Source: JAGQYH01 sp041393015 (lineage in GTDB: Bacteria; Bacteroidota; Bacteroidia; Chitinophagales; JADIYW01). Taken from it: DNA of 64,000 bases. Numbering within the stretch: position 1 is the first letter of the stretch; every line of letters begins with the position of its first letter. A program made the translations under genes and the position numbers. Under the pieces are notes generated by a model. It was not told where the DNA came from, did not search any database, and saw nothing but the letters and a program-made list of their open reading frames with translations. The DNA lies in the NCBI GenBank assembly GCA_041393015.1, contig JAWKKV010000005.1, forward strand, positions 259,361 through 323,360. Reading direction: 5' to 3'. Positions 16,270 through 25,687 of this stretch are shown here, one piece after another.

Positions 16270-19215
16270 TTATTGGATAAATGGAATATTGAGCTCTATT
16301 CTAGTTCCGGTAGTTTCCTTTCCGTCATTTAAGTCGATAATTTTAATATTACCTTCTTTATGCAATAATTTTAGTCTATTGAGCACCAAAGACATTCCAA
16401 AAGATTTTTTATGTCTTTTAGACTTGTTCTCATTTCTTCTTCCAACACCATTATCAGTAATTAAACACAGTAATGTATCTTTAGAATAGTCTTGAAAAAC
16501 AATTGAAAGCCGACCTACTTTTTCAAGCCCATCAAATCCGTGAATAATGGCATTCTCTATAAAAGGTTGAACTAACATTGGTGGGATTTTGACATTGGGA
16601 TCTATTAGCTTATTCACTATTTCATATTCAAACTTGGATTCAAATCTTGTTAACTCCAATTCCAAGTAGTTGTTCAACAGTTCAATCTCTTCATCAATAG
16701 GTATAAACTTTTCGGTAGAATGATTCAGTGTCAATCGCGTATATTTCGAGAATTTAGTTAGATAATCTTCTGATTCCCTCTTTTTATCTTTCATTATCAT
16801 ATATTTTAAGGATGACAATGAATTGAACATAAAGTGAGGATTCATTTGTGCTTGCAAAGCTTTTCTTTCTAGCTCTAGTATCGTAAGCTCATTTTGTTGC
16901 TTTAATCTTTCTCGTCTATTAATGAAAAGTGTGAGTTTTATCACCAACCAAATCAAAAGCAAGATATAAACCACTATAAATACCCAATGAATCATAATAG
17001 GTATTCGCTTTTTAAAACTCAGCAAGACTATAGGGTCAGTCCATTTTTTATCTTCCAACTCATAACTCATTAGCAACTTAAATTTTCCTGCGGGAAGATT
17101 GGTATATCTTATATTTCTGTTGGGCGTGTAATTCCATCTATCCTCTAATCCTTCTAACTTGTACTTGTAGTTTATTTTACCCTCTTTAATATAATTTAAG
17201 GCTTCGTATTCAACTTCTAATCGGGTATGAATATGCCTTAATGTTAGCGATCGATCCACTGGCCACTCACGATCATTAATGCTTAATCTCTTAAATATTA
17301 AAGGGCTAACAGCCTTCGTTTCCTGGTTTTTCTTGTTAAGACTTAATAATGTTATACCAACTTTTGAGGCCACCCATAAAGTGTCATTTTTTAGATAAAA
17401 GTCATCAACTTCATTCGTCAACAAGCCATTTGCAGTAGTAAAATTCCTTATGTTATAATTTTCATCTAGCACACTTAAACCGGTGTTGCTCGACACGATG
17501 ATATAATTATCTTGATAGATAATCTTTTCAAGATTATCAGATATCATTCCTTCTTCTTCTGTTAACCAAGTTGATATGGAATCTTTTTCTATCCAGAGTC
17601 CACGATCTAAGGAAGTAAAGATTCGAATGTTATCTTCAATAACAATATCAGAGATGCTTGAGTTAAAAAATGGATGATTGATATAATAGGGTTCAACGGC
17701 TAAACTATGTATAGCTTGAATATCTTCATCACTATAATTATTTAGGAATCGATTATTTAAGTTAGCTACCTTAATACCACTTGATGTTCCTACTAAAAAA
17801 ACATCATCAACGGCATGAGCGAAACAATTTAATCGAAATGGAATGTTATAAACGATTGATTTTTCTATCTCCTCACTATAAAGTAAAATTTCACCACGTC
17901 CTAATAGAAACAACTGGGTATCGGCTAACACTTCGTAATCAACATAAAACATGTTTACCTTAAACTTATGGTCGTCAAAACATTCATTTTCGAAATTGAG
18001 TATTTTATTTTTTTCTACATAATATCTATACAAATGCTCTTTTTGTAGAACAACAGCAAGAGATTTTTTTTCTTGTTTTAACTCTATAAATTCATTTGAG
18101 GATACTTTGTAAATTTCCTCCTTATCAATAACTGCCAATAATTTATCCTCATCCCCAATTAGATTTATTAACGCAACCCTTTCCTTAAACTTTAGATGCT
18201 TGAAATTTCCTAATGTAGAAAATTGTAGCCCTTTATAACCGCTCCCGCACCATAAATTATTATGGTCATCAAATAAAATGGAGATGGTAGATTGATTCCT
18301 TAATAATTGAGTGGGCTTATCAATATCGCCATTCTCGAACTTGATTAAACCATCTTGATATAAGGCCACATAAAGGTGTCCTTGTTGATCGACGGCAAGA
18401 TTGAAAATGGTATTTTGAAAAGTCTTTAAATACTTAAGCTTATTGTTTTCTATTTTAAAAAGCATTGCTTGAATGCTAAAGTAAACTACATTTTTGCCTT
18501 CAGCTGTATAGGCTAAGTAGCGCTCATGTTGTTCTAAACCTAATATCGTGTCCATATCATTATAGGACAAACTAACACCTTCTAACTGTTCTTGAACAAA
18601 GTAACCATTGATATGAATAATAGCATCATCACCAACATCTACTAAGCTTACTCCGTAATCTTGTGATTTTTTCTCGAGTAGTGTCCCATCCTTCTTAAAC
18701 TTAAAATAACTAGGCTTTCCTGAATCATTCCAAAAAGCAATGTAAAGATTATCTTTGTCAGTAGCTAAGGATAATATCTGTGCTTTTCGATCAATATCTA
18801 TTATTTCTGAATTTCCTTTAAACTCAGTGATGATATCGTTTTTGATACAGAAAACTTTGTAGTCATCCCCAATCAAGTAAATAGTGTTGTTTTCGTCAGC
18901 ATGAACATGAAAAATTAGATTGGTAGATAAACCATCTTTAATGGTAAACCTTTTAAACTCATAACCATTGTATTTTACAATTCCTCGACCTGTTCCAAAC
19001 CAGATATAACCTTGTTTATCTTGGATAATTTTGAAAGTCTGAGATGTAGGCATGCCTTCGTCCACGCCATATGACTTAAATACATATTCAAAGTCTTGAC
19101 TTTCGGTTTTTTGAATGGCAAGAAGCAACCCAAAAAGTAGTATTAATATCGATTTAAAATTTATAATAAAATTGTTTATTGTAAGCGTTTTGGCATGTTT
19201 CGAGCCTAAAAACAC
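16270..19215 (-). CDS. LytS-type sensor histidine kinase with beta-propeller sensor
   Basis: A 981-residue membrane kinase. An N-terminal signal/anchor (about 20-42) precedes a large extracytoplasmic sensor made of two-component-regulator propeller repeats (GYIWFGTGRGIVKYNG and later variants). A Y_Y_Y domain follows (about 660-735: KYKLEGLEDRWNY), then one membrane helix (about 742-766) and a His_kinase domain of the LytS/YehU type with QMNPHFMFNSL, where His794 is the likely phosphorylation site. A HATPase lies at the C-terminus (FIENAIIHGF as N-box, then TDNGVGR). There is no receiver or AraC output domain, so it is a classical kinase, unlike the Bacteroides hybrid systems with similar sensors. 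The LytTR regulator gene lies 37 bases upstream on the same strand, so the two form a pair. Confidence 0.92.
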   Translation of the reverse strand: MFLGSKHAKTLTINNFIINFKSILILLFGLLLAIQKTESQDFEYVFKSYGVDEGMPTSQTFKIIQDKQGYIWFGTGRGIVKYNGYEFKRFTIKDGLSTNLIFHVHADENNTIYLIGDDYKVFCIKNDIITEFKGNSEIIDIDRKAQILSLATDKDNLYIAFWNDSGKPSYFKFKKDGTLLEKKSQDYGVSLVDVGDDAIIHINGYFVQEQLEGVSLSYNDMDTILGLEQHERYLAYTAEGKNVVYFSIQAMLFKIENNKLKYLKTFQNTIFNLAVDQQGHLYVALYQDGLIKFENGDIDKPTQLLRNQSTISILFDDHNNLWCGSGYKGLQFSTLGNFKHLKFKERVALINLIGDEDKLLAVIDKEEIYKVSSNEFIELKQEKKSLAVVLQKEHLYRYYVEKNKILNFENECFDDHKFKVNMFYVDYEVLADTQLFLLGRGEILLYSEEIEKSIVYNIPFRLNCFAHAVDDVFLVGTSSGIKVANLNNRFLNNYSDEDIQAIHSLAVEPYYINHPFFNSSISDIVIEDNIRIFTSLDRGLWIEKDSISTWLTEEEGMISDNLEKIIYQDNYIIVSSNTGLSVLDENYNIRNFTTANGLLTNEVDDFYLKNDTLWVASKVGITLLSLNKKNQETKAVSPLIFKRLSINDREWPVDRSLTLRHIHTRLEVEYEALNYIKEGKINYKYKLEGLEDRWNYTPNRNIRYTNLPAGKFKLLMSYELEDKKWTDPIVLLSFKKRIPIMIHWVFIVVYILLLIWLVIKLTLFINRRERLKQQNELTILELERKALQAQMNPHFMFNSLSSLKYMIMKDKKRESEDYLTKFSKYTRLTLNHSTEKFIPIDEEIELLNNYLELELTRFESKFEYEIVNKLIDPNVKIPPMLVQPFIENAIIHGFDGLEKVGRLSIVFQDYSKDTLLCLITDNGVGRRNENKSKRHKKSFGMSLVLNRLKLLHKEGNIKIIDLNDGKETTGTRIELNIPFIQ

Positions 19216-19252
19216 ATAAATTAATTAAACATATTAGTAGAAACAATTTCCT

Positions 19253-19951
19253 CTAATTCTTATTCAGTAATTCAACAAGGCCTTTCTTTTTCCTTCTTGA
19301 TACTGGCAATTCCATTCCATTGATCAAATAGATACAATTTTTCTTATCACTTATAGATTCAATAAAATTAATATTTACAATTACAGAATGGTGTACTCTA
19401 TAAAATTGATCATTCAATTGAGGCTCAATTTGGCTAAGTTTTTTAGAGCTAAATACTTTGGGTTCACCTAATCGATAAACAGAAGAGTAACTCCCATCTG
19501 CCACAATGTGTGTAAGTTTAGCAAAATGTATTTGATAAGAAGTATCAATCGTTTTTAGATAAAAGCCCTGCTCGTTTGTTAGTTCATCTTCCTTATCATA
19601 TTTTTTAGCAATGCGCTTCATTGCATCCTCAATATCTTCTCTAGAAATAGGTTTTAGGAGATAATGCATGGCCGCATAATTAAATGCTTTTACAGCATAT
19701 TCATCAAAAGCTGTAGTAAAAACCAATTGAAAGAATCTATTTTCTAATTCGTTCAAAATATCAAATCCAGACTGATTGCCTAGTTGAATATCTAAAAACA
19801 CCACATCCGGATTAACGGATTCAATTTTTGACAACGCACTACTTACGCTATTGGCCTCATGTATTTCGTGAACATTGGGATAGCTCTCTTCTAAATAGAT
19901 TTTTACTATTTCCCTACAATGCATTTCATCATCTACAACAAGTATTTTCAT
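19253..19951 (-). CDS. LytTR-family response regulator
   Basis: A 232-residue cytoplasmic DNA-binding regulator. The receiver domain (1-115) is intact: Asp7-Asp8, phospho-acceptor Asp54 in FLDIQL, Thr80 and Lys100 in LLKPI. The LytTR domain (about 130-232) has the usual VADGSYSSVY, FYRVHHSVIVNINFIE and LPVSRRKKKGL segments. It precedes the sensor kinase gene at 16270-19215 and is almost certainly its partner. The predicted LytTR-type operators at 15270, 15730 and 16217 make the adhesin and the pseudo-receiver its likely targets. No such site is obvious before this gene itself, so the pair may not be autoregulated. Confidence 0.94.
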   Translation of the reverse strand: MKILVVDDEMHCREIVKIYLEESYPNVHEIHEANSVSSALSKIESVNPDVVFLDIQLGNQSGFDILNELENRFFQLVFTTAFDEYAVKAFNYAAMHYLLKPISREDIEDAMKRIAKKYDKEDELTNEQGFYLKTIDTSYQIHFAKLTHIVADGSYSSVYRLGEPKVFSSKKLSQIEPQLNDQFYRVHHSVIVNINFIESISDKKNCIYLINGMELPVSRRKKKGLVELLNKN

Positions 19952-20042
19952 AATGGATAACTTTATTAAATCGTATTTAATAATTCTGGAAGAATAACCG
20001 TGAAGATAATCTTACTCTCAATAATTAGCTATTGGCTTTTAA

Positions 20043-20441
20043 TTAATCTGTGATAATAATTCTCTCCGGCAACTTGCCATATTTTGAAATGAAAAGATCA
20101 ATTTTGTCTTTATTGATCTGACAATCTTCTGTGATAACTCCATTTTCAAATAAAAGCTTTACAAAATACATTGGCATTGCTTCTTGTGTTAATTCTACTA
20201 CAATATTCTCTTGTGAAAAAATAAGTCGAGTGGGTTTATATTCGTGATATTGAAAATATAGAATTTCCTCGTTAGTCGCTAAATCATAAATAGTAGATGA
20301 ATTTTGAGCCATGCTATTTTTCTTCTTTAAGCATTCCTTCCCATCCACACTAATGATTCCTTTCTTCTCCTTAATTTCTTGTGCATTTGATTTGAAAAAA
20401 AATGCTCCTAAAAGAAGCACAGCTATCACAATTTTTTTCAT
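20043..20441 (-). CDS. small secreted protein of unknown function
   Basis: A 132-residue protein with a clean signal peptide (MKKIVIAVLLLGAFFFKSNAQ) and a mature part of about 111 residues that I do not recognise. The core contains an acidic-basic mix with GKECLKKKN and a DLATNEEILYFQYHEY stretch. It lies 91 bases upstream of the LytTR regulator gene on the same strand and might be cotranscribed with it. In that case it could be an accessory periplasmic factor for the sensor, but nothing beyond position supports this. The region between it and the plus-strand gene at 20576 holds the divergent promoters. Confidence 0.6.
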   Translation of the reverse strand: MKKIVIAVLLLGAFFFKSNAQEIKEKKGIISVDGKECLKKKNSMAQNSSTIYDLATNEEILYFQYHEYKPTRLIFSQENIVVELTQEAMPMYFVKLLFENGVITEDCQINKDKIDLFISKYGKLPERIIITD

Positions 20442-20575
20442 ACTTACATTGTTTGAAACAAATCTACCAATTATTATTTATCATCAAACAACAAATGATT
20501 TTAGCTACAAAGTCCCCTGACCAAAATCAATACAATAACTAACAATTTCCTTTAATTTGTGGCAAATTTCAATTA

Positions 20576-22723
20576 ATGAAAAAATTTACGGACGAATTTA
20601 AGATTGTAGAAGAGGTCATTCAAAAAGTAGGAAAAACCATCGTTTTAGGCACACCACTTGGAGCTGGAAAATCCAATCACATTATCAATGCATTTTATCA
20701 AAAAGCAATTGCTGACCCTACAATTGAGCTTACTATTTGTACCGGATTAACGCTGCAACGTCCAAAAGGTGGTAGTGATTTAGAGCAGCGCTTTATTAAT
20801 ATGTTTGAAGAAAGAATTTTTGGCGATTATCCTGATTTAGATTACGAACTAGCACGAACAACTAATACATTACCTAATAATATCAAGGTTATTGAATTTT
20901 ATTTCCCGCCGGGAAAATTTATCAAAAACAATAAAGCTCAACAACATTACATCTCTTCCAACTACACCCATGTAGTTAGAGATATGGTAGATAGAAAAAT
21001 CAATGTATTAACTCAGATGGTGGCTCATAAGACAATTAATGGTGAGTCGCTTTTTTCATTGAGTTGCAATCCTGACGTAACTATTGATATGGCTGCTTTA
21101 TTAGAAGATTGTGGCTATCCGGTGGCAATGATCGCACAAGTCAACCAAAATTTGCCATTTATGTATGGTGAAGCTGTTGTAAAGGATGACTTTTTCGAAT
21201 ATGTATTAGACGACTCTAGCAAGTATTATAAAATATTCGGGCCGCCCAAAATGAGTGTTTCTGATGCCGATTATATGATTGGATTATACTGCAGCGCTTT
21301 AGTAAAAGACGATGGAGAGTTACAAATCGGTATCGGCTCTCTAGGAGATAGTACAGTATATAATTTATTGTTACGACACCAACAAAACGATGTTTACCAG
21401 CAAATTTTGAAAGACTTAAAAGTGAATGACAAGTTCGGTAAAGAAATTGAACTTTTAGGAGATACTGCACCCTTTCAAGATGGATTGTTTGGCGCTACAG
21501 AAATGCTGGTAGATGGATTTATGCATTTGTATAAGGCCGGAATCATTAAGAAGAAAGTCTACGATAACTTCCAATTACAATATTTAATCAACGCCGATTT
21601 AATTGAAGCTGATTTTAAGGATGATATTTTGGAGGTTTTGTTTAAAAATAGAATCATAAGAAATAGATTAACACAAGTAGATTTTAATTTTTTGCAAGAA
21701 TGGGGCATTTTAAAAGAGGGCTTAACCTTTGAAGATGATCTAATCTGTTTCGAGGACGGTGATAAATTTCGTGCCATTTTAGATGATGCTGCTAGTTTAA
21801 ACACCTTGAAAACCAAGTGTTTAGGCAGCTCTCTAAAACATGGACAGATGATGCATGGAGGGTTTTTCTTAGGTCCTGAGGAATTCTATCAATGGCTGCG
21901 AGACCTTCCTGAGGAAGAAAAAAAATTGATCAATATGAAAAGTGTTCAGAAGATCAATCAATTATACGGATATGAGATGATTAATAGATTGCATAGAAAA
22001 AATGCAAGATTCATTAACAGTTGTATGATGACAACGCTTTCCGGTGCTGCTGTTAGTGATGGTTTAGAAGATGGGAAAGTAGTTAGTGGTGTTGGCGGTC
22101 AGTATAATTTTGTGGCTATGGCACAAGAACTTCCTGATGGAAATTCAATTTTAAATTTAAGAAGTACTCGATTTGAAAAAGGCAAGTTAAAATCCAATAT
22201 TATTCCATTCTATGGGCACATTACTATTCCAAGGCATTTAAGAGATATAGTCGTAACTGAATATGGTATTGCATTTATTAGAGGTAAAACCGATGCAGAA
22301 ATCATCAAAGCGTTATTAAACATTACCGATTCCCAATTTCAAGAAGAGCTATTGAGTTGGGCCAAAAAAGTTGGTAAAATAGAAGCTGATTATCAGATTC
22401 CAGCACTATATAAAAACAACACACCAGCCTCCTATTTAAGTATTCTAAAAAAATATAAAAGGGAAAACTTCTATCAACCTTTCCCTTTTGGCACCGCATT
22501 AAGCAAAAAGGAAATAAAAATAGGAAAAGCACTGAAAGCACTGAAAAAAGATCTGGCTTCAAAGCCTGCTTTAATCAAAACCATTTTTAAAGGATTGTTT
22601 TTATCCCCTCAACCACAAGACAAAGAATTGTTAGAAGCCATGCAGTTGTTACATCCTAAGAACATGCAAGAAAGATTGTATCAAAAGCTATTACTTGCAA
22701 AATTTAGAGCATTTGGATATTAA
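20576..22723 (+). CDS. acetyl-CoA hydrolase/transferase family protein, long form
   Basis: A 715-residue cytoplasmic enzyme of the class I CoA-transferase type, which would hydrolyse acetyl-CoA or pass CoA between carboxylic acids. The N-terminus (LGTPLGAGKSNHIINAFYQ) matches the long-form subgroup. The LQIGIGSLGDS turn and a TALSGAAVSDG-like segment belong to the catalytic fold. The C-terminal domain is well marked: VSGVGGQYNFVAMA, LRSTR, then HITIPRHLRDIVVTEYGIAFIRG. It is about 200 residues longer than the Cat1/Ach1 type, with additions in the middle (about 300-420) and at the C-terminus (about 640-715). The gene stands alone between divergent neighbours. The precise acyl partner cannot be read from sequence. 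Confidence 0.82.
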   Translation: MKKFTDEFKIVEEVIQKVGKTIVLGTPLGAGKSNHIINAFYQKAIADPTIELTICTGLTLQRPKGGSDLEQRFINMFEERIFGDYPDLDYELARTTNTLPNNIKVIEFYFPPGKFIKNNKAQQHYISSNYTHVVRDMVDRKINVLTQMVAHKTINGESLFSLSCNPDVTIDMAALLEDCGYPVAMIAQVNQNLPFMYGEAVVKDDFFEYVLDDSSKYYKIFGPPKMSVSDADYMIGLYCSALVKDDGELQIGIGSLGDSTVYNLLLRHQQNDVYQQILKDLKVNDKFGKEIELLGDTAPFQDGLFGATEMLVDGFMHLYKAGIIKKKVYDNFQLQYLINADLIEADFKDDILEVLFKNRIIRNRLTQVDFNFLQEWGILKEGLTFEDDLICFEDGDKFRAILDDAASLNTLKTKCLGSSLKHGQMMHGGFFLGPEEFYQWLRDLPEEEKKLINMKSVQKINQLYGYEMINRLHRKNARFINSCMMTTLSGAAVSDGLEDGKVVSGVGGQYNFVAMAQELPDGNSILNLRSTRFEKGKLKSNIIPFYGHITIPRHLRDIVVTEYGIAFIRGKTDAEIIKALLNITDSQFQEELLSWAKKVGKIEADYQIPALYKNNTPASYLSILKKYKRENFYQPFPFGTALSKKEIKIGKALKALKKDLASKPALIKTIFKGLFLSPQPQDKELLEAMQLLHPKNMQERLYQKLLLAKFRAFGY

Positions 22724-22755
22724 AATCCCCCATTAACAAATTATTTTAAGATTTT

Positions 22756-22821
22756 AAGACTTTTTTATCTTTTTATCATGATATTTATCAATTGATTAGA
22801 TTTTTAATACCTATACCTTTG
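22756..22821 (+). promoter_or_regulatory. nosD promoter with Fnr-like site
   Basis: TGATATTTATCA (22779-22790) is a perfect TGAT-N4-ATCA palindrome. TACCTTTG (22814-22821) matches the Bacteroidota -7 element exactly. The centre-to-centre distance of 33 bases puts the palindrome at about -41, the standard place for a class II Crp/Fnr activator. AAGACTTTTTTATCTTTTTA (22756-22775), just upstream, resembles the nirK/nos-cytochrome shared element. Confidence 0.6.
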
Positions 22822-22837
22822 ATGATATTTTGAGATA

Positions 22838-24103
22838 ATGCTAAGAAGCAATTATAGAACCGTCTTTATTTTATTAAGTATCATGACATTTGTTTTCAGT
22901 ATAAATTGTACTGAAGCTAAAACAATTAATGTTTGTCCTAACTGCACCATTAAAACAATCAAAATAGCGATTACTTCTGCCACTCCTTACGATACCATAC
23001 TACTTCAAAAAGGCATTTATAAAGAACATGAGCTCATTATAGATAAACCATTAACACTAAAAGGTCAAAAGGAAAGCATCATTGATGGTGAAGAAAAAGG
23101 CAATATTTTATTGATTGATGCCAATTATGTAACCATTTCAGGAGTTACATTTATCAATGTAGGCAGCAGTTATACAGAAGATTTTGCCGCCATTAAACTT
23201 CGAAGAACAAGATATTGTCGTGTTGAAAACAACTATTTAGAAAATGTATTTTTCGGTGTGGTATTGGAAAAATCAAAGTATGCTACCATAAAAGGCAACC
23301 ATATTAAAAGCAATGCTAAAGATGAATTTAACTCGGGCAACGGTATTCATTTATGGTATTGCCAAAACATCTCTATTGATAGCAATGAAATCTACAATTT
23401 ACGAGATGGTATTTATCTTGAATTTGTGGATAGCAGTACGATTTCTCATAACATTAGCAAAAATAATTTAAGGTATGGATTGCACTTTATGTTTTCTAAC
23501 CATAACGAATATTCCAACAACCTTTTTCAAAACAATGGTGCCGGTGTAGCGGTCATGTTCTCGAAGCACATTCAAATGTTTGAGAATACTTTTACCAAAA
23601 ATTGGGGTGTAGCTTCATATGGCCTGTTGTTAAAAGAAATCAATGATGCAGAAATTCGAAACAATACTTTTGAGGAAAACACCATTGGCATTAATGTAGA
23701 AGGCACCAATAGGATCAACTACTTTGCTAACGATTTTAAAAGAAATGGTTGGGCTGTAAAAATACACGGTGGCTGTTACCTCAACAACTTCAAACAAAAT
23801 AATTTCTTGTACAATACTTTTGATATTTCGTACAATGGAAAGATGAACGACAATTTATTCGACAATAACTATTGGAGCAATTACACCGGATATGATTTGG
23901 ATAGAGACGATTACGGCGACATCCCATTTCGACCTGTTAAACTCTTTTCTTATGTGGTGAATAAAACACCCGAAACCATCATTTTATTGAGAAGTTTATT
24001 CATTGATTTAATCAATGTTTCAGAAAAGGTCTCTCCTATTTTTACGCCGGATAATCTAATTGATAATCAACCATTAATGAAAGTCTACAGTGATAAAAAT
24101 TGA
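22838..24103 (+). CDS. nosD: nitrous oxide reductase maturation protein NosD
   Basis: A 421-residue periplasmic protein needed to build the copper centres of NosZ together with the NosFY transporter. It has a signal peptide (about 1-28), then a right-handed parallel beta-helix of repeated short strands typical of the NosD/carbohydrate-binding (CASH) family, with many N-x-x-x-x-N steps such as NNYLEN, GNHIKSN and NNLFQNN. The C-terminal segment (NNYWSNYTGYDLD, then GDIPFRPV) is characteristic of NosD. Its length is normal. It opens the nos cluster and overlaps nosF by 14 bases, which suggests translational coupling. Confidence 0.93.
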   Translation: MLRSNYRTVFILLSIMTFVFSINCTEAKTINVCPNCTIKTIKIAITSATPYDTILLQKGIYKEHELIIDKPLTLKGQKESIIDGEEKGNILLIDANYVTISGVTFINVGSSYTEDFAAIKLRRTRYCRVENNYLENVFFGVVLEKSKYATIKGNHIKSNAKDEFNSGNGIHLWYCQNISIDSNEIYNLRDGIYLEFVDSSTISHNISKNNLRYGLHFMFSNHNEYSNNLFQNNGAGVAVMFSKHIQMFENTFTKNWGVASYGLLLKEINDAEIRNNTFEENTIGINVEGTNRINYFANDFKRNGWAVKIHGGCYLNNFKQNNFLYNTFDISYNGKMNDNLFDNNYWSNYTGYDLDRDDYGDIPFRPVKLFSYVVNKTPETIILLRSLFIDLINVSEKVSPIFTPDNLIDNQPLMKVYSDKN

Positions 24104-24797
24104 AAACATACATAAAAGATTTGGCAAAGTTGATGTACTAAAAGGTGTCGATCTTACCATCAGTCAACCTGGTATTTTTGCGATATTAGGTCCTAATGGC
24201 AGTGGAAAAACGACACTGATAAAAAGCATATTGGGCTTAGTAATTCCAGACAAAGGCGATATAAAAGTTAATGACAAAAGTGTTTTACATCAATGGAATT
24301 ACAGAAAACATATCGACTATCTACCACAGATAGCTCAATTTCCAAACAACCTTAGAGTAGATGAATTAATTGGTCTGATCAAAGATTTAAGAGATCAAAA
24401 AACACGTGATCAAGATTTGATTAAGCTTTTTGAGTTATCGCCATTTTTAAACAAAAAATTAGGTCATCTATCCGGCGGTACAAGGCAAAAAGTAAATCTG
24501 GTGCTAGCCTTTATGTGCGACAGTCCTTTGATGATTCTGGACGAACCCACCACCGGCTTAGATCCATTATCAACCATTAGACTTAAAGAACTTTTAAAAG
24601 CCGCTGTGGCACAAGGGAAAACGATTCTAATTACTTCTCACATTATGAGTTTTGTAGAAGAAAATTCAGATGAAATTGTGTTTTTACTAGATGGAAAAAT
24701 CTATTTCAGAGGAGCTATTGCGAAAATTAAAGAAGATACTCAAATGGATAATTTAGAATCGGCTATTGCTGTCCTATTAAAAAACCACCATGTTTAA
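24090..24797 (+). CDS. nosF: NosF, ATP-binding subunit of the Nos maturation transporter
   Basis: A 235-residue cytoplasmic ABC ATPase. Walker A is GPNGSGKTTLI, the signature is LSGGTRQKV, Walker B is LMILDEPTTGLDP, and the switch His follows in ITSHIM. This sequence, with the GTRQK variation in the signature loop, fits NosF. It would drive NosY, and the transporter works with NosD in assembling the tetranuclear CuZ site of NosZ. The gene starts inside the end of nosD and its last 8 bases overlap nosY. Confidence 0.93.
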   Translation: MIKIENIHKRFGKVDVLKGVDLTISQPGIFAILGPNGSGKTTLIKSILGLVIPDKGDIKVNDKSVLHQWNYRKHIDYLPQIAQFPNNLRVDELIGLIKDLRDQKTRDQDLIKLFELSPFLNKKLGHLSGGTRQKVNLVLAFMCDSPLMILDEPTTGLDPLSTIRLKELLKAAVAQGKTILITSHIMSFVEENSDEIVFLLDGKIYFRGAIAKIKEDTQMDNLESAIAVLLKNHHV

Positions 24798-25572
24798 AAT
24801 ATTAAAATACAGTTTCTACGATTTAATCCGAAGTAGATGGAGTTTAATCTATTTTGTATTCTACATTTTATTGGGTTTCGTGCTCTTATTCCTCAATAAT
24901 AATTTGAGTAAGTCGGTAATTACATTAATGAATATCATCATCATTTTAACGCCTTTAATCGCCACATTACTAGGTATAATGTATTATTATAACTCCCGTG
25001 AGTTTATTGAGCTGTTACTCGCTCATCCTATGAAAAGAAACGCCATTTTTATAGGGCAATATTTAGGTTTAGCCATCTCACTAAGTTTAAGTTTAATTCT
25101 TGGTTTAGGTATTCCATTTGCTATCTATGGCATATTTGTTTCAGGTGCCATTTTTGATTTCCTTACCTTAATACTAGTAGGTACTTTTCTCAACTTTATT
25201 TTTGTGGCACTGGCTTACAATATCGCCCTCTCTAATGAAAATAAAATAAAGGGCTTTGGCTATGCGATTTTACTTTGGTTGTTTATGGCAGTTATTTATG
25301 ATGGATTATTTTTAACCCTATTAGTTGTTTTTGATGACTATCCGTTAGAAAAATTCTCTTTGATTGGTTCCCTCCTCAACCCCATTGACCTTTCTAGGAT
25401 TCTCATCTTACTGAAGCTCGATATATCGGCACTAATGGGTTATACCGGTGCTATTTTCAAAAACTTCTTTGGCAATTCTTTAGGCATGATTATGGCATTT
25501 TCTATTTTATCAACTTGGGTTGCCTTACCCATTGTAAGAATTATGTTTGTTTCTAAGAAAAAAGATTTTTAA
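24790..25572 (+). CDS. nosY: NosY, membrane subunit of the Nos maturation transporter
   Basis: A 260-residue inner-membrane protein with six hydrophobic segments (about 18-36, 46-68, 95-120, 128-150, 165-190, 232-252), as expected for ABC-2 type permeases of the NosY group. The short REFIELLLAHPMKRNAIFIGQY stretch after the second segment is typical of NosY and related copper-processing permeases. It is the third gene of the nosDFY unit, with an 8-base overlap to nosF. A 180-base gap with its own promoter signals separates it from the cytochrome gene. Confidence 0.92.
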   Translation: MFKILKYSFYDLIRSRWSLIYFVFYILLGFVLLFLNNNLSKSVITLMNIIIILTPLIATLLGIMYYYNSREFIELLLAHPMKRNAIFIGQYLGLAISLSLSLILGLGIPFAIYGIFVSGAIFDFLTLILVGTFLNFIFVALAYNIALSNENKIKGFGYAILLWLFMAVIYDGLFLTLLVVFDDYPLEKFSLIGSLLNPIDLSRILILLKLDISALMGYTGAIFKNFFGNSLGMIMAFSILSTWVALPIVRIMFVSKKKDF

Positions 25573-25651
25573 ATAATTTATTCGCTTACAAATTGGGCAC
25601 ATAATAGCTATGTCTGGAATACTTCATTTTTGTAGAATAGATTCAGTTTAT

Positions 25652-25673
25652 TAACATTTTCTCGTAAATGTTA
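25652..25673. other. inverted repeat upstream of the nos cytochrome gene
   Basis: TAACATTT (25652-25659) and AAATGTTA (25666-25673) are perfect inverted copies around 6 bases. The site lies about 74 bases before the likely start of transcription and has no T-run, so an operator is more likely than a terminator. A related half-site, TAACATTT, lies in front of the Rrf2 gene near 50399. Confidence 0.4.
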
Positions 25674-25687
25674 GCTATCAAATAAAG

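Noticed and set aside
16270..19215. Hybrid two-component system as in Bacteroides
   Set aside because: The kinase has a propeller sensor and Y_Y_Y domain but no receiver or AraC domain after the HATPase; the regulator is a separate LytTR protein.
20630..20680. P-loop-like GTPLGAGKS at the start of the acetyl-CoA hydrolase
   Set aside because: The spacing is not the Walker A pattern, no Walker B follows, and the same LGxGK sequence is a usual feature of the long acetyl-CoA hydrolase subgroup.
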